Assembly (NCBI RefSeq): GCF_036227125.1 | Contig: NZ_CP109435.1 | Span: 3,906,001 to 3,970,000 of the forward strand | Direction: 5' to 3' | Source of the DNA: Streptomyces sp. NBC_01485 | GTDB taxonomy: Bacteria > Actinomycetota > Actinomycetes > Streptomycetales > Streptomycetaceae | DNA: 64,000 nt | Part shown: in pieces, positions 17,259 to 24,601 of the stretch | Numbering within the stretch: position 1 is the stretch's first letter | Layout: each line of letters starts with the position of its first letter | Notes under the pieces: generated by a model | Database searches by the model: none | Seen by the model: the letters and a program-made list of their open reading frames with translations, nothing else | What the model was told of the DNA's origin: nothing | Made by a program: the position numbers and the translations under genes

Positions 17259-18167
17259 TCAACTACGGTGCGTGATCCTCGCCTGCTCGTCGGCGGAGCC
17301 GCCCGCGCCGACCAGCCCCGTGCGCATCCCCCGCACCCTGGGCGCGAAGCGCCGCATCTCGCGGGCGCCGACCGCGCCGATGATCCCGGGCAGGTATCCG
17401 CGCACGCCCTGCATGCCCCGTAGCCAGCCCTGCCCGTACACGTGCGCCGAGCGCCGCTCGATCCCGGCGACGATCCGGTCGACGGCGGGTCCCAGCGGGT
17501 ACGTCTTGTTCGCGGGCCACGGCAGCCGCTGCCTCAACTCCCGCATCACCTCGTCCTGATCGGCCCCGCGCACCATGTCGGTGTCGGTCCAGGAGAGGTA
17601 GCCGACACCGACCCGCACGCCCCGGTGCGCGACCTCCGCGCGCAGACTGTGCGCGTACGCCTCGACGCCCGCCTTGGACGCGCAGTACGCCGTCATCATG
17701 GGCGCCGGGGTGATCGCGGCGAGGGAGGCTATCTGGAGCAGGTAGCCACGGCTCTCCAGCAGCACCGGCAGGAACGCGCGGGCGGTCACCGCCGAGCCGA
17801 TCAGGTTGACCTCTATGACCCGGCGCCAGGCCTCCGGATCGGAGTCGGCGAACGGCCCGCCGTTCGCGACGCCCGCGTTGGCGACGACGACGTCCACCTT
17901 GCCGAAGCGTTCCTTCACCTCCGCCGCGACCTGGGTCATGGCCTCGTGGTCGGTGACGTCGGCGTACCAGTGACCGCTGTCGCCGTGCAGCCGCTCGGAG
18001 ACCTGCTTGAGCAACTCGGGCTCCAGACCGACCAGCGCGACCGTCGCACCGCGCGCGGACAGCTTGCGGGCGAGCAGCTCGCCCACTCCCCGCGCCGCCC
18101 CGGTGACGACGGCGACCTGCCCTTCTAGACTCCCCCTGCCGCTCCTGCCGCTCCTGCCGCTGCTCAT
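17259..18167 (-). CDS. Short-chain dehydrogenase/reductase (SDR)
   Basis: 302 residues, classical SDR: TGAARGVG cofactor loop near residue 23, NAG motif in VANAG, catalytic Ser in QIASLAA and YCASK. It is longer than usual, with a C-terminal extension (about 230-302) seen in SDRs that act with flavin monooxygenases. It is third in an operon, overlapping the hydrolase stop by 4 bases. By context it oxidises an alcohol or reduces a ketone before or after the Baeyer-Villiger step. It resembles the SDR of the mycobacterial mymA operon in setting. Confidence 0.9.
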   Translation of the reverse strand: MSSGRSGRSGRGSLEGQVAVVTGAARGVGELLARKLSARGATVALVGLEPELLKQVSERLHGDSGHWYADVTDHEAMTQVAAEVKERFGKVDVVVANAGVANGGPFADSDPEAWRRVIEVNLIGSAVTARAFLPVLLESRGYLLQIASLAAITPAPMMTAYCASKAGVEAYAHSLRAEVAHRGVRVGVGYLSWTDTDMVRGADQDEVMRELRQRLPWPANKTYPLGPAVDRIVAGIERRSAHVYGQGWLRGMQGVRGYLPGIIGAVGAREMRRFAPRVRGMRTGLVGAGGSADEQARITHRS

Positions 18168-19054
18168 GCGCCCTCCTTCAACTGCGTGTAGGTGGAGACG
18201 AGTTCACGTATGCGCGCCGTGACGAGCTCGGGCGCCTCGACCGGCGTCATATGGCCGAGGCCGGGCAGTTCGGTGAGGCCGACGCACTGCGGGAGCGCGG
18301 CGGCGATCCGGCGGGCCTGGACGGGCGGCGTCATCCGGTCGCCGGTGCCGACGATCACCGCCGTCGGCACGCTCAACTCCCGTACGGCGTGGTCGAGATC
18401 GAGCAGACTCAGGACGTGCGACCAGGCGTACCGCACCTTGCGCGGGCAGGCGTGCACGATCCGGGCGCACGTCTCCACCAGGTGCGGTGCCGAACCGGCG
18501 CCCATCGTCGCGTACTTGAGGACCGCCTTCGCGACCGGCGTGACCGGTCCGAGGGGCGCCCGCGACCCGAGGGCGTGCCGGGTCAGCCAGGTCCGCAGCC
18601 GCCCGGCCCGGATCGGGACGACGGTGGACTCGGCGACCAGCCGCGAGGCACCGGTGCTGCACAGCAGGACGGCGCCGGCATGCCTGCGGAAGACGTCTCC
18701 GGTGGCCGCCGCCAGCACCGTCATGCCGCCCATCGAGTGACCGGCGATCACGGCCTTCTCCCCGGGCGCGAGCGTCGCCGCGAGGACGGCTTCCAGGTCG
18801 TCGGCGAGGACGTCCGTACTGCACACCGGGCTCGCCGGGGTCCGTCCGTGGCCGCGCTGGTCGTAGGCGATGACCCGGTGATCGACGGCGAGATCCCGGA
18901 TCTGGGCCGCCCAGAAGGCGGTTGAGCAGGTCCAGCCGTGGGCGAGGACGACGGCGGGGCCGGTCTCGGCGCCGTGGACCTCGACGTGCAGCGGGGTGCC
19001 GTCGGCGGAGACGGCGGTGAGTTCGCGGAAGGGGATCACCCGGGCGGAGGTCAC
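18164..19054 (-). CDS. Alpha/beta hydrolase (probable esterase of the monooxygenase operon)
   Basis: 296 residues. Nucleophile elbow GHSMGG, oxyanion HGWTCS, later Asp in VGTGDRMTPP and His in LPGLGHM complete a catalytic triad. It likely hydrolyses the ester produced by the neighbouring Baeyer-Villiger-type monooxygenase; this is inference from context. The GTG start at 19054 overlaps the monooxygenase stop (GTGA), and its own stop overlaps the SDR start, so three genes are translationally coupled. Confidence 0.88.
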   Translation of the reverse strand: MTSARVIPFRELTAVSADGTPLHVEVHGAETGPAVVLAHGWTCSTAFWAAQIRDLAVDHRVIAYDQRGHGRTPASPVCSTDVLADDLEAVLAATLAPGEKAVIAGHSMGGMTVLAAATGDVFRRHAGAVLLCSTGASRLVAESTVVPIRAGRLRTWLTRHALGSRAPLGPVTPVAKAVLKYATMGAGSAPHLVETCARIVHACPRKVRYAWSHVLSLLDLDHAVRELSVPTAVIVGTGDRMTPPVQARRIAAALPQCVGLTELPGLGHMTPVEAPELVTARIRELVSTYTQLKEGA

Positions 19055-20619
19055 GCGGTCACCTCGTCGTTCTCGGCGTGCTTCTCCACGGTGTCCCTCT
19101 CGATGACGTCCTTCTCGACGGCGGCGGGTGCGCGCAGCACCTCGTACTCCGCGAGGTCCACCCGTCGCGTCGCCCGCCGGAACTCGCTCGGCGTGCCCGG
19201 CCAGACGGTGGTGTTGCGGCCGTTGGCGTCCAGGTACCAGCTGGTGCAGCCGCCCGTGTTCCACACCGTGCGCCGCATCCGCTCCTGCACCCGGCGGTTC
19301 CAGGCGTGCACGGCGCTCGGCCGGGCGTCCAGGGCCGCGCGCCCTCCCCCGGTGCCTCGAGGGCCTGGGGGGACCCCCAGGACGTCCAACTGCCGCAGAT
19401 AGTCGGCCAGATAGTTCAACTGGGACTCGATCATGAGGATCATGGAGGAGTTCCCGAGGCCCGTGTTGGGGCCGATGATCGTCATCCAGTTGGGGAAGCC
19501 GGCGGCGGACGCGCCGCGCAGGGCCTCCATGCCGTCCTTCCAACTCTCCGCGAGCGTCCGCCCGTTCGCGCCCACCACCCGGTCGGCGATCGGCATGTCG
19601 GTGACATGGAACCCGGTGCCGAAGACGATCGCGTCGGCCTCGGTCTCGCTCCCGTCGGCGGCCACCAGCGTCGACCCCCGGACCTCGCTCAGCCCGCTCG
19701 CGACGACGTCCACGTTGGGCTGCGCGAGGGCCGGATAGTAGGTGCTGGACAGCAGGATCCGCTTGCAGCCGATGCGGTAGTCCGGGGTGAGCCGGGCACG
19801 CAGGGCCGGATCCTTGATGGACCGGGCCATGTTGCGCCGCGCGATCCGCTCGACGATGCCGAGCTCGTTCGGGTGCTTGGTGAACGCCTGGACCTGGAGC
19901 TCCCGGATGCCCCACAGCAGCCCGCGCCGCACCTGCGCGGTGACGGGCAGGGCGCGGTGCAGCGCGCGCTCGGCGCCGCTGATGGCCCGGTCGACGCGGG
20001 GCATCACCCAGGGCGGGGTGCGCTGGAAGAGGGTGAGCCGGGAGACGGCCGGCTGGATGGCGGGCACGATCTGGATCGCGGAGGCGCCGGTGCCGACCAC
20101 GGCGACGCGCTGCCCGGCGAGGTCGTGGTCGTGGTCCCAGCGGGCCGAGTGGAACACCTTGCCGGGGAAGGTGTCGAGCCCCGGCACGTCCGGGATCTTC
20201 GGCTCGGACAGCGGCCCCGTCGCGGAGACGACGACGTCGGCGACGTACCGCCCCGCACTGGTCTCGATGTCCCAGCGCAGTTCCCGCGCGTCCCACGTCA
20301 TCCGCAGCACCTCGGTGCCGAGGCGCAGGTGGGGCCGCAGCCCGAACACGTCGGCCACCCGCTCCAGATAGGCGCGGATGTGCCGCTGCCCGGAGAAGGT
20401 GCGCGGCCAGTCCGGGTTCGGCGCGAAGGAGAAGGAGTACAGGTGGGAGGGCACGTCACAGGCGCACCCCGGGTAGTCGTTGTCCCGCCAGGTCCCGCCG
20501 ACGCTGTCCGCCCGTTCCAGGACGACGAAGTCGGTGACCCCCTCGCGGCGGAGCCGCACGGCGGCCCCCAGCCCACCGAAGCCGGACCCGATCACCGCCA
20601 CCCGTACGTGTTCGGTCAT
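19051..20619 (-). CDS. Flavin-containing / Baeyer-Villiger-type monooxygenase
   Basis: 522 residues. FAD-binding GSGFGGLG at residue 10, the type-I BVMO-like segment between residues 140 and 180 (HSARWDHD), and the second Rossmann motif GTGASA for NADPH. It would insert oxygen into a ketone or oxidise a hydrophobic substrate using NADPH and O2. ATG at 20619 has AGGTG upstream. First gene of the operon with hydrolase and SDR, divergent from a MerR gene. A GC hairpin (19364-19381) is embedded in frame near residue 415, adding a Pro/Gly-rich loop. Confidence 0.9.
   Translation of the reverse strand: MTEHVRVAVIGSGFGGLGAAVRLRREGVTDFVVLERADSVGGTWRDNDYPGCACDVPSHLYSFSFAPNPDWPRTFSGQRHIRAYLERVADVFGLRPHLRLGTEVLRMTWDARELRWDIETSAGRYVADVVVSATGPLSEPKIPDVPGLDTFPGKVFHSARWDHDHDLAGQRVAVVGTGASAIQIVPAIQPAVSRLTLFQRTPPWVMPRVDRAISGAERALHRALPVTAQVRRGLLWGIRELQVQAFTKHPNELGIVERIARRNMARSIKDPALRARLTPDYRIGCKRILLSSTYYPALAQPNVDVVASGLSEVRGSTLVAADGSETEADAIVFGTGFHVTDMPIADRVVGANGRTLAESWKDGMEALRGASAAGFPNWMTIIGPNTGLGNSSMILMIESQLNYLADYLRQLDVLGVPPGPRGTGGGRAALDARPSAVHAWNRRVQERMRRTVWNTGGCTSWYLDANGRNTTVWPGTPSEFRRATRRVDLAEYEVLRAPAAVEKDVIERDTVEKHAENDEVTA
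19364..19381. repeat. In-frame 8-2-8 GC palindrome within the monooxygenase gene
   Basis: CCTGGGGG-GA-CCCCCAGG, a perfect 8-bp stem inside coding sequence. The local peptide is PPGPRGTGGGRAALD, unlike the rest of the protein. It resembles GC-rich interspersed palindromes of streptomycete genomes, so it may be a small insertion. Copy number elsewhere in the genome cannot be judged here. Confidence 0.5.
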
Positions 20620-20651
20620 CCCGACACCTCCCGCTGCACGACTCCCGCGAC

Positions 20652-20673
20652 TGCGCCAGTGAACACTGGCGCA
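20652..20673. promoter_or_regulatory. Perfect 10-2-10 palindrome, candidate MerR operator
   Basis: TGCGCCAGTG-AA-CACTGGCGCA lies midway between the monooxygenase start (20619) and the MerR start (20755). Long dyads spanning the promoter spacer are the normal target of MerR-type regulators. Divergent control of both genes is inferred from the position. Confidence 0.65.
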
Positions 20674-20754
20674 ATGGGAGCGTAGAGCAGCTCCGTACCG
20701 ATGGGTAGGGCCGCGAGGGGGAAAGTCACCGGCGGCACACCATAGGCTTCCGCC

Positions 20755-21429
20755 GTGACGGACGAGCGGGAGCAGGAGCAGCAGCACCGGCGGGAGTACC
20801 GGACGGAGGAGCTGGCCAGGGAGGCCGGCATCACGGTGCGCACCCTGCGCTTCTACCGCGAGCGCAAACTCCTCCCGCCGCCCCGCCGCGAGGGCCGTCT
20901 CGCCTGGTACGACGACCATCACCTGGCCCGGCTGCGCACGATCGCGGCGCTGCTGGAGCGCGGCCACACCCTCACCGGCATCGCGGAACTGGCCGACGCC
21001 CTCGACCACGGCCGCGACGTCGCCGACCTCCTCGGCGTCGGCGGCCCCACCGAGGAGGAACCCGTCCGCCTCACCCCCGAGGAACTCGCCGCCCGCTTCG
21101 AGGGCCAGGTCACCACCGAGAACCTCGCCGCCGCCCTCGACCTCGGCTACCTCGGCACGGACGGCGACGAGATCGTCCACATCAGCCGCCGCCTCCTGGA
21201 CGTCTCGGCGGCCCTGGTCCGCGAGGGCATCCCCCTCGCCGAGGTCCTCGCCGCCGGCGCCCGCGTCCGCGCACACGCCGACGCCCTCGCCGAACTCTTC
21301 ACCGCCCTCGTCCTGCGCCACACGGACGAGACCTCCCTGCCCCGCCTGCGCCCCCTGGCGAGCAGCGTGGTCGAGGCAGAACTGTCACTGGCCCTGGACC
21401 GACACCTACAGGGTGGTCAGAGGTCGTAG
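20755..21429 (+). CDS. MerR-family regulator
   Basis: 224 residues. An N-terminal MerR HTH (YRTEELAREAGITVRTLRFYRERKLLPPPRREGRLAWY) is followed by a coiled linker and an all-helical C-terminal domain without metal-binding Cys, so it is an effector-binding type rather than a metal sensor. It probably controls the divergent monooxygenase operon through the palindrome at 20652. GTG start. Its 3' end overlaps the convergent exoIII gene by 13 bases. Confidence 0.88.
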   Translation: MTDEREQEQQHRREYRTEELAREAGITVRTLRFYRERKLLPPPRREGRLAWYDDHHLARLRTIAALLERGHTLTGIAELADALDHGRDVADLLGVGGPTEEEPVRLTPEELAARFEGQVTTENLAAALDLGYLGTDGDEIVHISRRLLDVSAALVREGIPLAEVLAAGARVRAHADALAELFTALVLRHTDETSLPRLRPLASSVVEAELSLALDRHLQGGQRS

Positions 21430-22220
21430 ACGACGGTCACCGGCGCGTGGTCCGACCAGCGCTCGCCGTGCGTGGCCGCCCGCTCCACGTACCCCTTGAC
21501 GGCCTTGCCCGCGAGGCCGGGCGTCGCGACATGAAGATCGATCCGCCATCCCGAGTCGTTGTCGAACGCCCGCCCCCGGTACGACCACCAGGTGTACGGC
21601 CCCTCCACCTCCGTATGCAGCTCGCGCACGACGTCGACGTACCCGCCGTCCGCCCGGTCGAGAACCCGGCCCAGCCACTCCCGCTCCTCCGGCAGGAAGC
21701 CGGAGCTCTTCTGGTTGGCGCGCCAGTTCTTCAGGTCGGCCTGCTGGTGGGCGATGTTCCAGTCGCCGCAGACGACCACTTCCCGGCCATCGGCGGCGGC
21801 ACGCTCGCGCAGCTCCTTGAGGTAGGCCAGGAACTCGCCCATGAAGCGGACCTTCTCGTCCTGCCGGTCGGTGCCGACCTCGCCGGACGGAAGGTAGAGC
21901 GAGGCGACGGTCACACCGGGCAGGTCGGCCTCGACGTAACGGCCGCTGCCGTCGAACTCGGCCGAGCCGAAGCCGACGCGGACGGCGTCCGGCTCGCGGC
22001 GGGTGTAGAGGGAGACGCCGGCCCGCCCCTTGGCGGCGGCCGGGGCGTGGGTGACGTACCAGCCCTCGGGGGCCCGGACCCCCGCCGGCAACTGCTCCGG
22101 CTCGGCACGCACCTCCTGCAGGCACAGCACATCGGCGGAGGTGTCGGCGAGCCACTCCACGAAGCCCTTCTTCGCGGCGGCACGCAGTCCATTCACGTTC
22201 ACGGAAGTCACGGTGAGCAC
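21417..22220 (-). CDS. xthA: Exodeoxyribonuclease III (AP endonuclease)
   Basis: 267 residues of the EEP nuclease fold: NVNGLRAA start, LQEVRA (metal Glu), GDWNIAHQQADLKNW, and C-terminal WRIDLHVATP and WSDHAPVTV catalytic boxes. It cleaves DNA at abasic sites and trims damaged 3' ends in base-excision repair. GTG start at 22220; the promoter lies in the 81-bp gap shared with a GNAT gene. Overlapping 3' ends with the MerR gene may produce antisense transcription. Confidence 0.95.
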   Translation of the reverse strand: MLTVTSVNVNGLRAAAKKGFVEWLADTSADVLCLQEVRAEPEQLPAGVRAPEGWYVTHAPAAAKGRAGVSLYTRREPDAVRVGFGSAEFDGSGRYVEADLPGVTVASLYLPSGEVGTDRQDEKVRFMGEFLAYLKELRERAAADGREVVVCGDWNIAHQQADLKNWRANQKSSGFLPEEREWLGRVLDRADGGYVDVVRELHTEVEGPYTWWSYRGRAFDNDSGWRIDLHVATPGLAGKAVKGYVERAATHGERWSDHAPVTVVYDL

Positions 22221-22301
22221 CCGGGCACGATACCGGCCGGGTTACGGGCACACTGGACGGCGTCCGGAATCGAGCTTCCCCCGATTGTGCATACAAATAC
22301 A

Positions 22302-22793
22302 ATGACCAACATGAACATACGCCAGGTCTCCTTCGACCACCCCGACGCCGTCAAACTCGACGACGAGGTCCAGGCCGAGTACCACGAGCGCTACGGCGAC
22401 GGCGGCGACGCCACGACCCTGGAGCCGTCCGACTTCGAGCCGCCGCACGGGCTGTACCTCATCGCGTACGACGAGCTGGGCCGCGCCGTGGCCACCGGCG
22501 GCTGGCGCAGCCAGGACAGCAACGGCGAGGGCAACGAGGACGGCGACGCCGAGCTGAAGCGGATGTTCGTCATCCGGGAGATGCGCGGCCTGGGACTCGC
22601 CCGCCGCATGCTCGGCGCACTGGAGGACGACGCGCGTACGGCCGGCCGCATCCGCATGGTCCTGGAGACCGGCACCGAGCAGCCCGAGGCCATCGCCCTG
22701 TACACGTCCAGCGGCTACGAACCGTGCACGAAGTTCGGCTACTACCGAGAATTCGAAGCAAGCCGCTGCTTCGCCAAAACCCTCAACCCCTGA
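22302..22793 (+). CDS. GNAT N-acetyltransferase
   Basis: 163 residues with an acetyl-CoA loop of the form (R)EMRGLGLARRML and a C-terminal ALYTSSGYEPCTKFGYY motif. Substrate unknown. The ATG at 22302 (another at 22311) lies directly after an AT-rich stretch, GCATACAAATACA, that looks like a -10 region, so the mRNA may be leaderless. The last codons and stop are part of the 17-bp tandem repeat that continues into the intergenic region. Confidence 0.85.
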   Translation: MTNMNIRQVSFDHPDAVKLDDEVQAEYHERYGDGGDATTLEPSDFEPPHGLYLIAYDELGRAVATGGWRSQDSNGEGNEDGDAELKRMFVIREMRGLGLARRMLGALEDDARTAGRIRMVLETGTEQPEAIALYTSSGYEPCTKFGYYREFEASRCFAKTLNP

Positions 22794-22833
22794 GACACGT
22801 CAACCCCTGAGACACGTCAGCCCCTGGGGCACG
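22783..22833. repeat. 17-bp tandem repeat, left block (three units)
   Basis: Units TCAACCCCTGAGACACG at 22783-22799 and 22800-22816 are identical; 22817-22833 differs at a few positions. The first unit contains the stop codon of the GNAT gene. The array resumes on the far side of the TnpB element at 24383. Confidence 0.85.
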
Positions 22834-22857
22834 CGTCACCCTGAAAACCGGAGGATG

Positions 22858-22877
22858 CCCCGGCGTTCACGCCGGGG
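22858..22877 (+). repeat. Left hairpin of the TnpB element
   Basis: CCCCGGCG-TTCA-CGCCGGGG, a perfect 8-bp stem with a TTCA loop, followed by AGGAATCCGGCTTCCC. The right end has the same layout in the same orientation (TTCA loop, GGGGAGGAT, then TTCCC). It overlaps the last codons of the RHH gene. Confidence 0.75.
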
Positions 22878-23073
22878 AGGAATCCGGCTTCCCGCGTAGC
22901 GGGGCAGGAGAAGCCGAATCGCCGCCGGGCGATTCGGAGTCCACCACGGGAGAGCCGAGGGCGACCTCGATGAAGTGCAGGATCTCGGCGTTGAGGGACC
23001 GCCGGTCCGCAGCGGCGCGAGCGGTCAGCTGTGCATGAAGAGCGTCGGGGAGCCTGAGGTTCAGTTTGACCAT
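22867..23073 (-). CDS. Arc-type ribbon-helix-helix DNA-binding protein
   Basis: 68 residues. MVKLNLRLPDALHAQLTARA then RSLNAEILHFIEVAL is the Arc/MetJ ribbon-helix-helix fold: a beta strand binding DNA and two helices forming the dimer. The C-terminal 25 residues are low-complexity and run into the left hairpin. It is divergent from tnpB with only 28 bases between starts, so it is well placed to repress tnpB. Alternatively it is an orphan antitoxin; no toxin is adjacent. Confidence 0.8.
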   Translation of the reverse strand: MVKLNLRLPDALHAQLTARAAADRRSLNAEILHFIEVALGSPVVDSESPGGDSASPAPLRGKPDSSPA

Positions 23074-23101
23074 ACCCCCAGAATAGGGCCATTATGGGGC
23101 C

Positions 23102-24331
23102 ATGGTGACAGTGAAGGAAGGCGAGGACACCGGGTATGCCCGGTGGACTTTCCGGCTTCGCGTGCCGTCCACCGCGCTCGCCGCCCTTGAGGCGGAATGG
23201 GCGCGCTGCCGATGGATCTGGAACGAGAGCTGCGCCAAGTCCAAGCAGACCCACGTGTGGAACAAGAGCCGCCCCGAACGTGCGGACAGGCGAACGTGCG
23301 GCCCTGCTCAGCTCGACAAGATGCTGACCGAGGCCCGCACCGCGAACGCGTGGCTGCGTGAGGGCAGCTCGGTCCCGCAGCAGCAGATCATCCGCGACTT
23401 CGCCAAGTCCCGCGCCAAAGCACAGAAGGACATCAAGGCCCGGCTGCCGCAGCGGCAGCGCGCGGGGATGCCGAAGTGCAAGAAGAAGCGCGAGGCCGAC
23501 CCGAGCCTGAACTACACACAGCGCGGGTTCCGCCTCAAGGACGGGCTCCTGTACCTGGCCGGGGGCATCGCGCTGACCGTGGTGTGGTCGCGGGAACTGC
23601 CCAGGCCGCCCAGTTCGGTACGGGTGTACCGGGACGGTATCGGCCATTGGTATTGCTCCTTCGTTGTTCCCGCCGAGGTCCAGCCGTTGTCCGGGACCGG
23701 TTCGGTGATCGGCATCGACTGGGGCGTGAAGGAGACCGCGACCACCACGTCCGACGCGCACGACCTCCCCCACGCCGAGCACGGCAGGAAGGCGCAGGCG
23801 GAACTGACCCGGTATGACCAAATGATGGCCCGGCGCAGGCCCAAGAAGGGGCAGGCCGCCTCGAAGGGCTACCGCGAGGCGAAGAAGCTGCGGGCCAAGA
23901 CGTACAAGAAGGCCGCCCGGCAGCGTGAGGACACCGGCCGCAAGTGGGCCAAGAAGGTTGTCCGCGACCACGACGCCCTCGCGGTCGAGGACTTCAAGCC
24001 GAAGTTCCTCGCCAAGTCCACCATGGCCAAGAAGGCCGCTGACGCCGCCATCGGCGCCACCAAACAGGCCCTGATCGGGATGGGCCGCAAGCACGGCCGG
24101 GCCGTGTACCTGGTACACCCCGCGCACACCACGATGGACTGCGCGCACTGCGATGCGAGAGCCAAGCACGCACTGCCGCTGGGGATGCGCACCTACACCT
24201 GCACCACATGCGGAGTCTCCTCCCCCAGGGACAAGAACTCCGCACGTGTGATGCTCATCCGGGCTGGTCTCGACCCGGCTGGTGCTGATGGCGGAAGACC
24301 CCCGGAGGCGCTGCCTCCGGAGGCGGCCTGA
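23102..24331 (+). CDS. tnpB: TnpB-family RNA-guided DNA endonuclease
   Basis: 409 residues. An N-terminal wedge/REC region is followed by a split RuvC nuclease with all three acidic residues present: Asp206 (GIDWG), Glu296 (AVEDF) and Asp377 (PRDKNSARVM). The zinc ribbon is intact (Cys347, Cys350, Cys367, Cys370). TnpB uses an omega RNA from the element's right end to cut the empty donor site and keep the element in place. Length is normal and no frameshift is visible, so it may be active. ATG start; weak SD. Confidence 0.95.
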   Translation: MVTVKEGEDTGYARWTFRLRVPSTALAALEAEWARCRWIWNESCAKSKQTHVWNKSRPERADRRTCGPAQLDKMLTEARTANAWLREGSSVPQQQIIRDFAKSRAKAQKDIKARLPQRQRAGMPKCKKKREADPSLNYTQRGFRLKDGLLYLAGGIALTVVWSRELPRPPSSVRVYRDGIGHWYCSFVVPAEVQPLSGTGSVIGIDWGVKETATTTSDAHDLPHAEHGRKAQAELTRYDQMMARRRPKKGQAASKGYREAKKLRAKTYKKAARQREDTGRKWAKKVVRDHDALAVEDFKPKFLAKSTMAKKAADAAIGATKQALIGMGRKHGRAVYLVHPAHTTMDCAHCDARAKHALPLGMRTYTCTTCGVSSPRDKNSARVMLIRAGLDPAGADGGRPPEALPPEAA

Positions 24332-24370
24332 GCCAGGAATCCCCCTCGTTCACGATGGGGAGGATTCAAC
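24230..24370 (+). ncRNA. Candidate omega RNA scaffold (right end of the TnpB element)
   Basis: In characterised elements the omega RNA covers the 3' end of tnpB and the right end, with the guide just outside. Here two stable hairpins follow each other: CCGGAGGC-GCT-GCCTCCGG (24302-24320, inside tnpB) and a TCCCC/GGGGA stem with a TTCA loop (about 24341-24361), ending at GATTCAAC. The guide would start in TTCCCAGGCACGTCAG. The 5' limit given is only an estimate. Confidence 0.5.
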
Positions 24371-24382
24371 TTCCCAGGCACG

Positions 24383-24416
24383 TCAGCGCCTCAAGTACGT
24401 CAGCGCCTCAGGTACG
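24383..24416. repeat. 17-bp tandem repeat, right block (two units)
   Basis: TCAGCGCCTCAAGTACG (24383-24399) and TCAGCGCCTCAGGTACG (24400-24416), same period and similar sequence to the left block at 22783-22833, preceded by a partial unit. Together the blocks look like one array split by the TnpB element. Confidence 0.75.
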
Positions 24417-24482
24417 TGAGCACGGCCAAGGCCCGCCGGTGGGTGTCGTCCGCCGGTCGCAGGCCCAGCCGACGAGGTGATC

Positions 24483-24514
24483 GTTCCCCACCCGGGCCGG
24501 CCCGGGTGGGGAAC
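24483..24514. terminator. Perfect 32-bp palindrome after the response-regulator gene
   Basis: Two 16-base arms, beginning GTTCCCCACCCGGG at 24483 and its exact complement from 24499, with no loop. It lies 88 bases beyond the stop of the minus-strand response regulator. The strength suggests a terminator, possibly two-way, although no T-run follows. Confidence 0.6.
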
Positions 24515-24601
24515 GTCGACGCCATGGGGAGGAGGGCAGGAAGCCGGGGCAGGGCTTCGGCACAGAAGGAGAGACAGTCGCCGGGACGGTCGTTCCTGGT
24601 C

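Larger units (their letters stand above)
22834..24375. mobile_element. IS200/IS605-type element: RHH gene plus tnpB, no tnpA
   Basis: About 1.54 kb lying between the two halves of a 17-bp tandem repeat. It contains a minus-strand ribbon-helix-helix gene, a divergent tnpB, and similar hairpins near both ends (22858-22877 and about 24340-24361). No Y1 transposase (tnpA) is present, so movement would need one in trans. Exact ends are uncertain by about 10 bases; the interrupted repeat is the best guide to the boundary. Confidence 0.7.

Noticed and set aside
22867..24331. Toxin-antitoxin system formed by the RHH protein and its neighbour
   Set aside because: The divergent partner is a full TnpB nuclease with all RuvC residues, not a toxin family, and TA pairs are normally co-oriented.
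22783..24416. CRISPR array suggested by the 17-bp repeats
   Set aside because: Units are contiguous without spacers, short, and no cas genes are present; they are plain tandem repeats.
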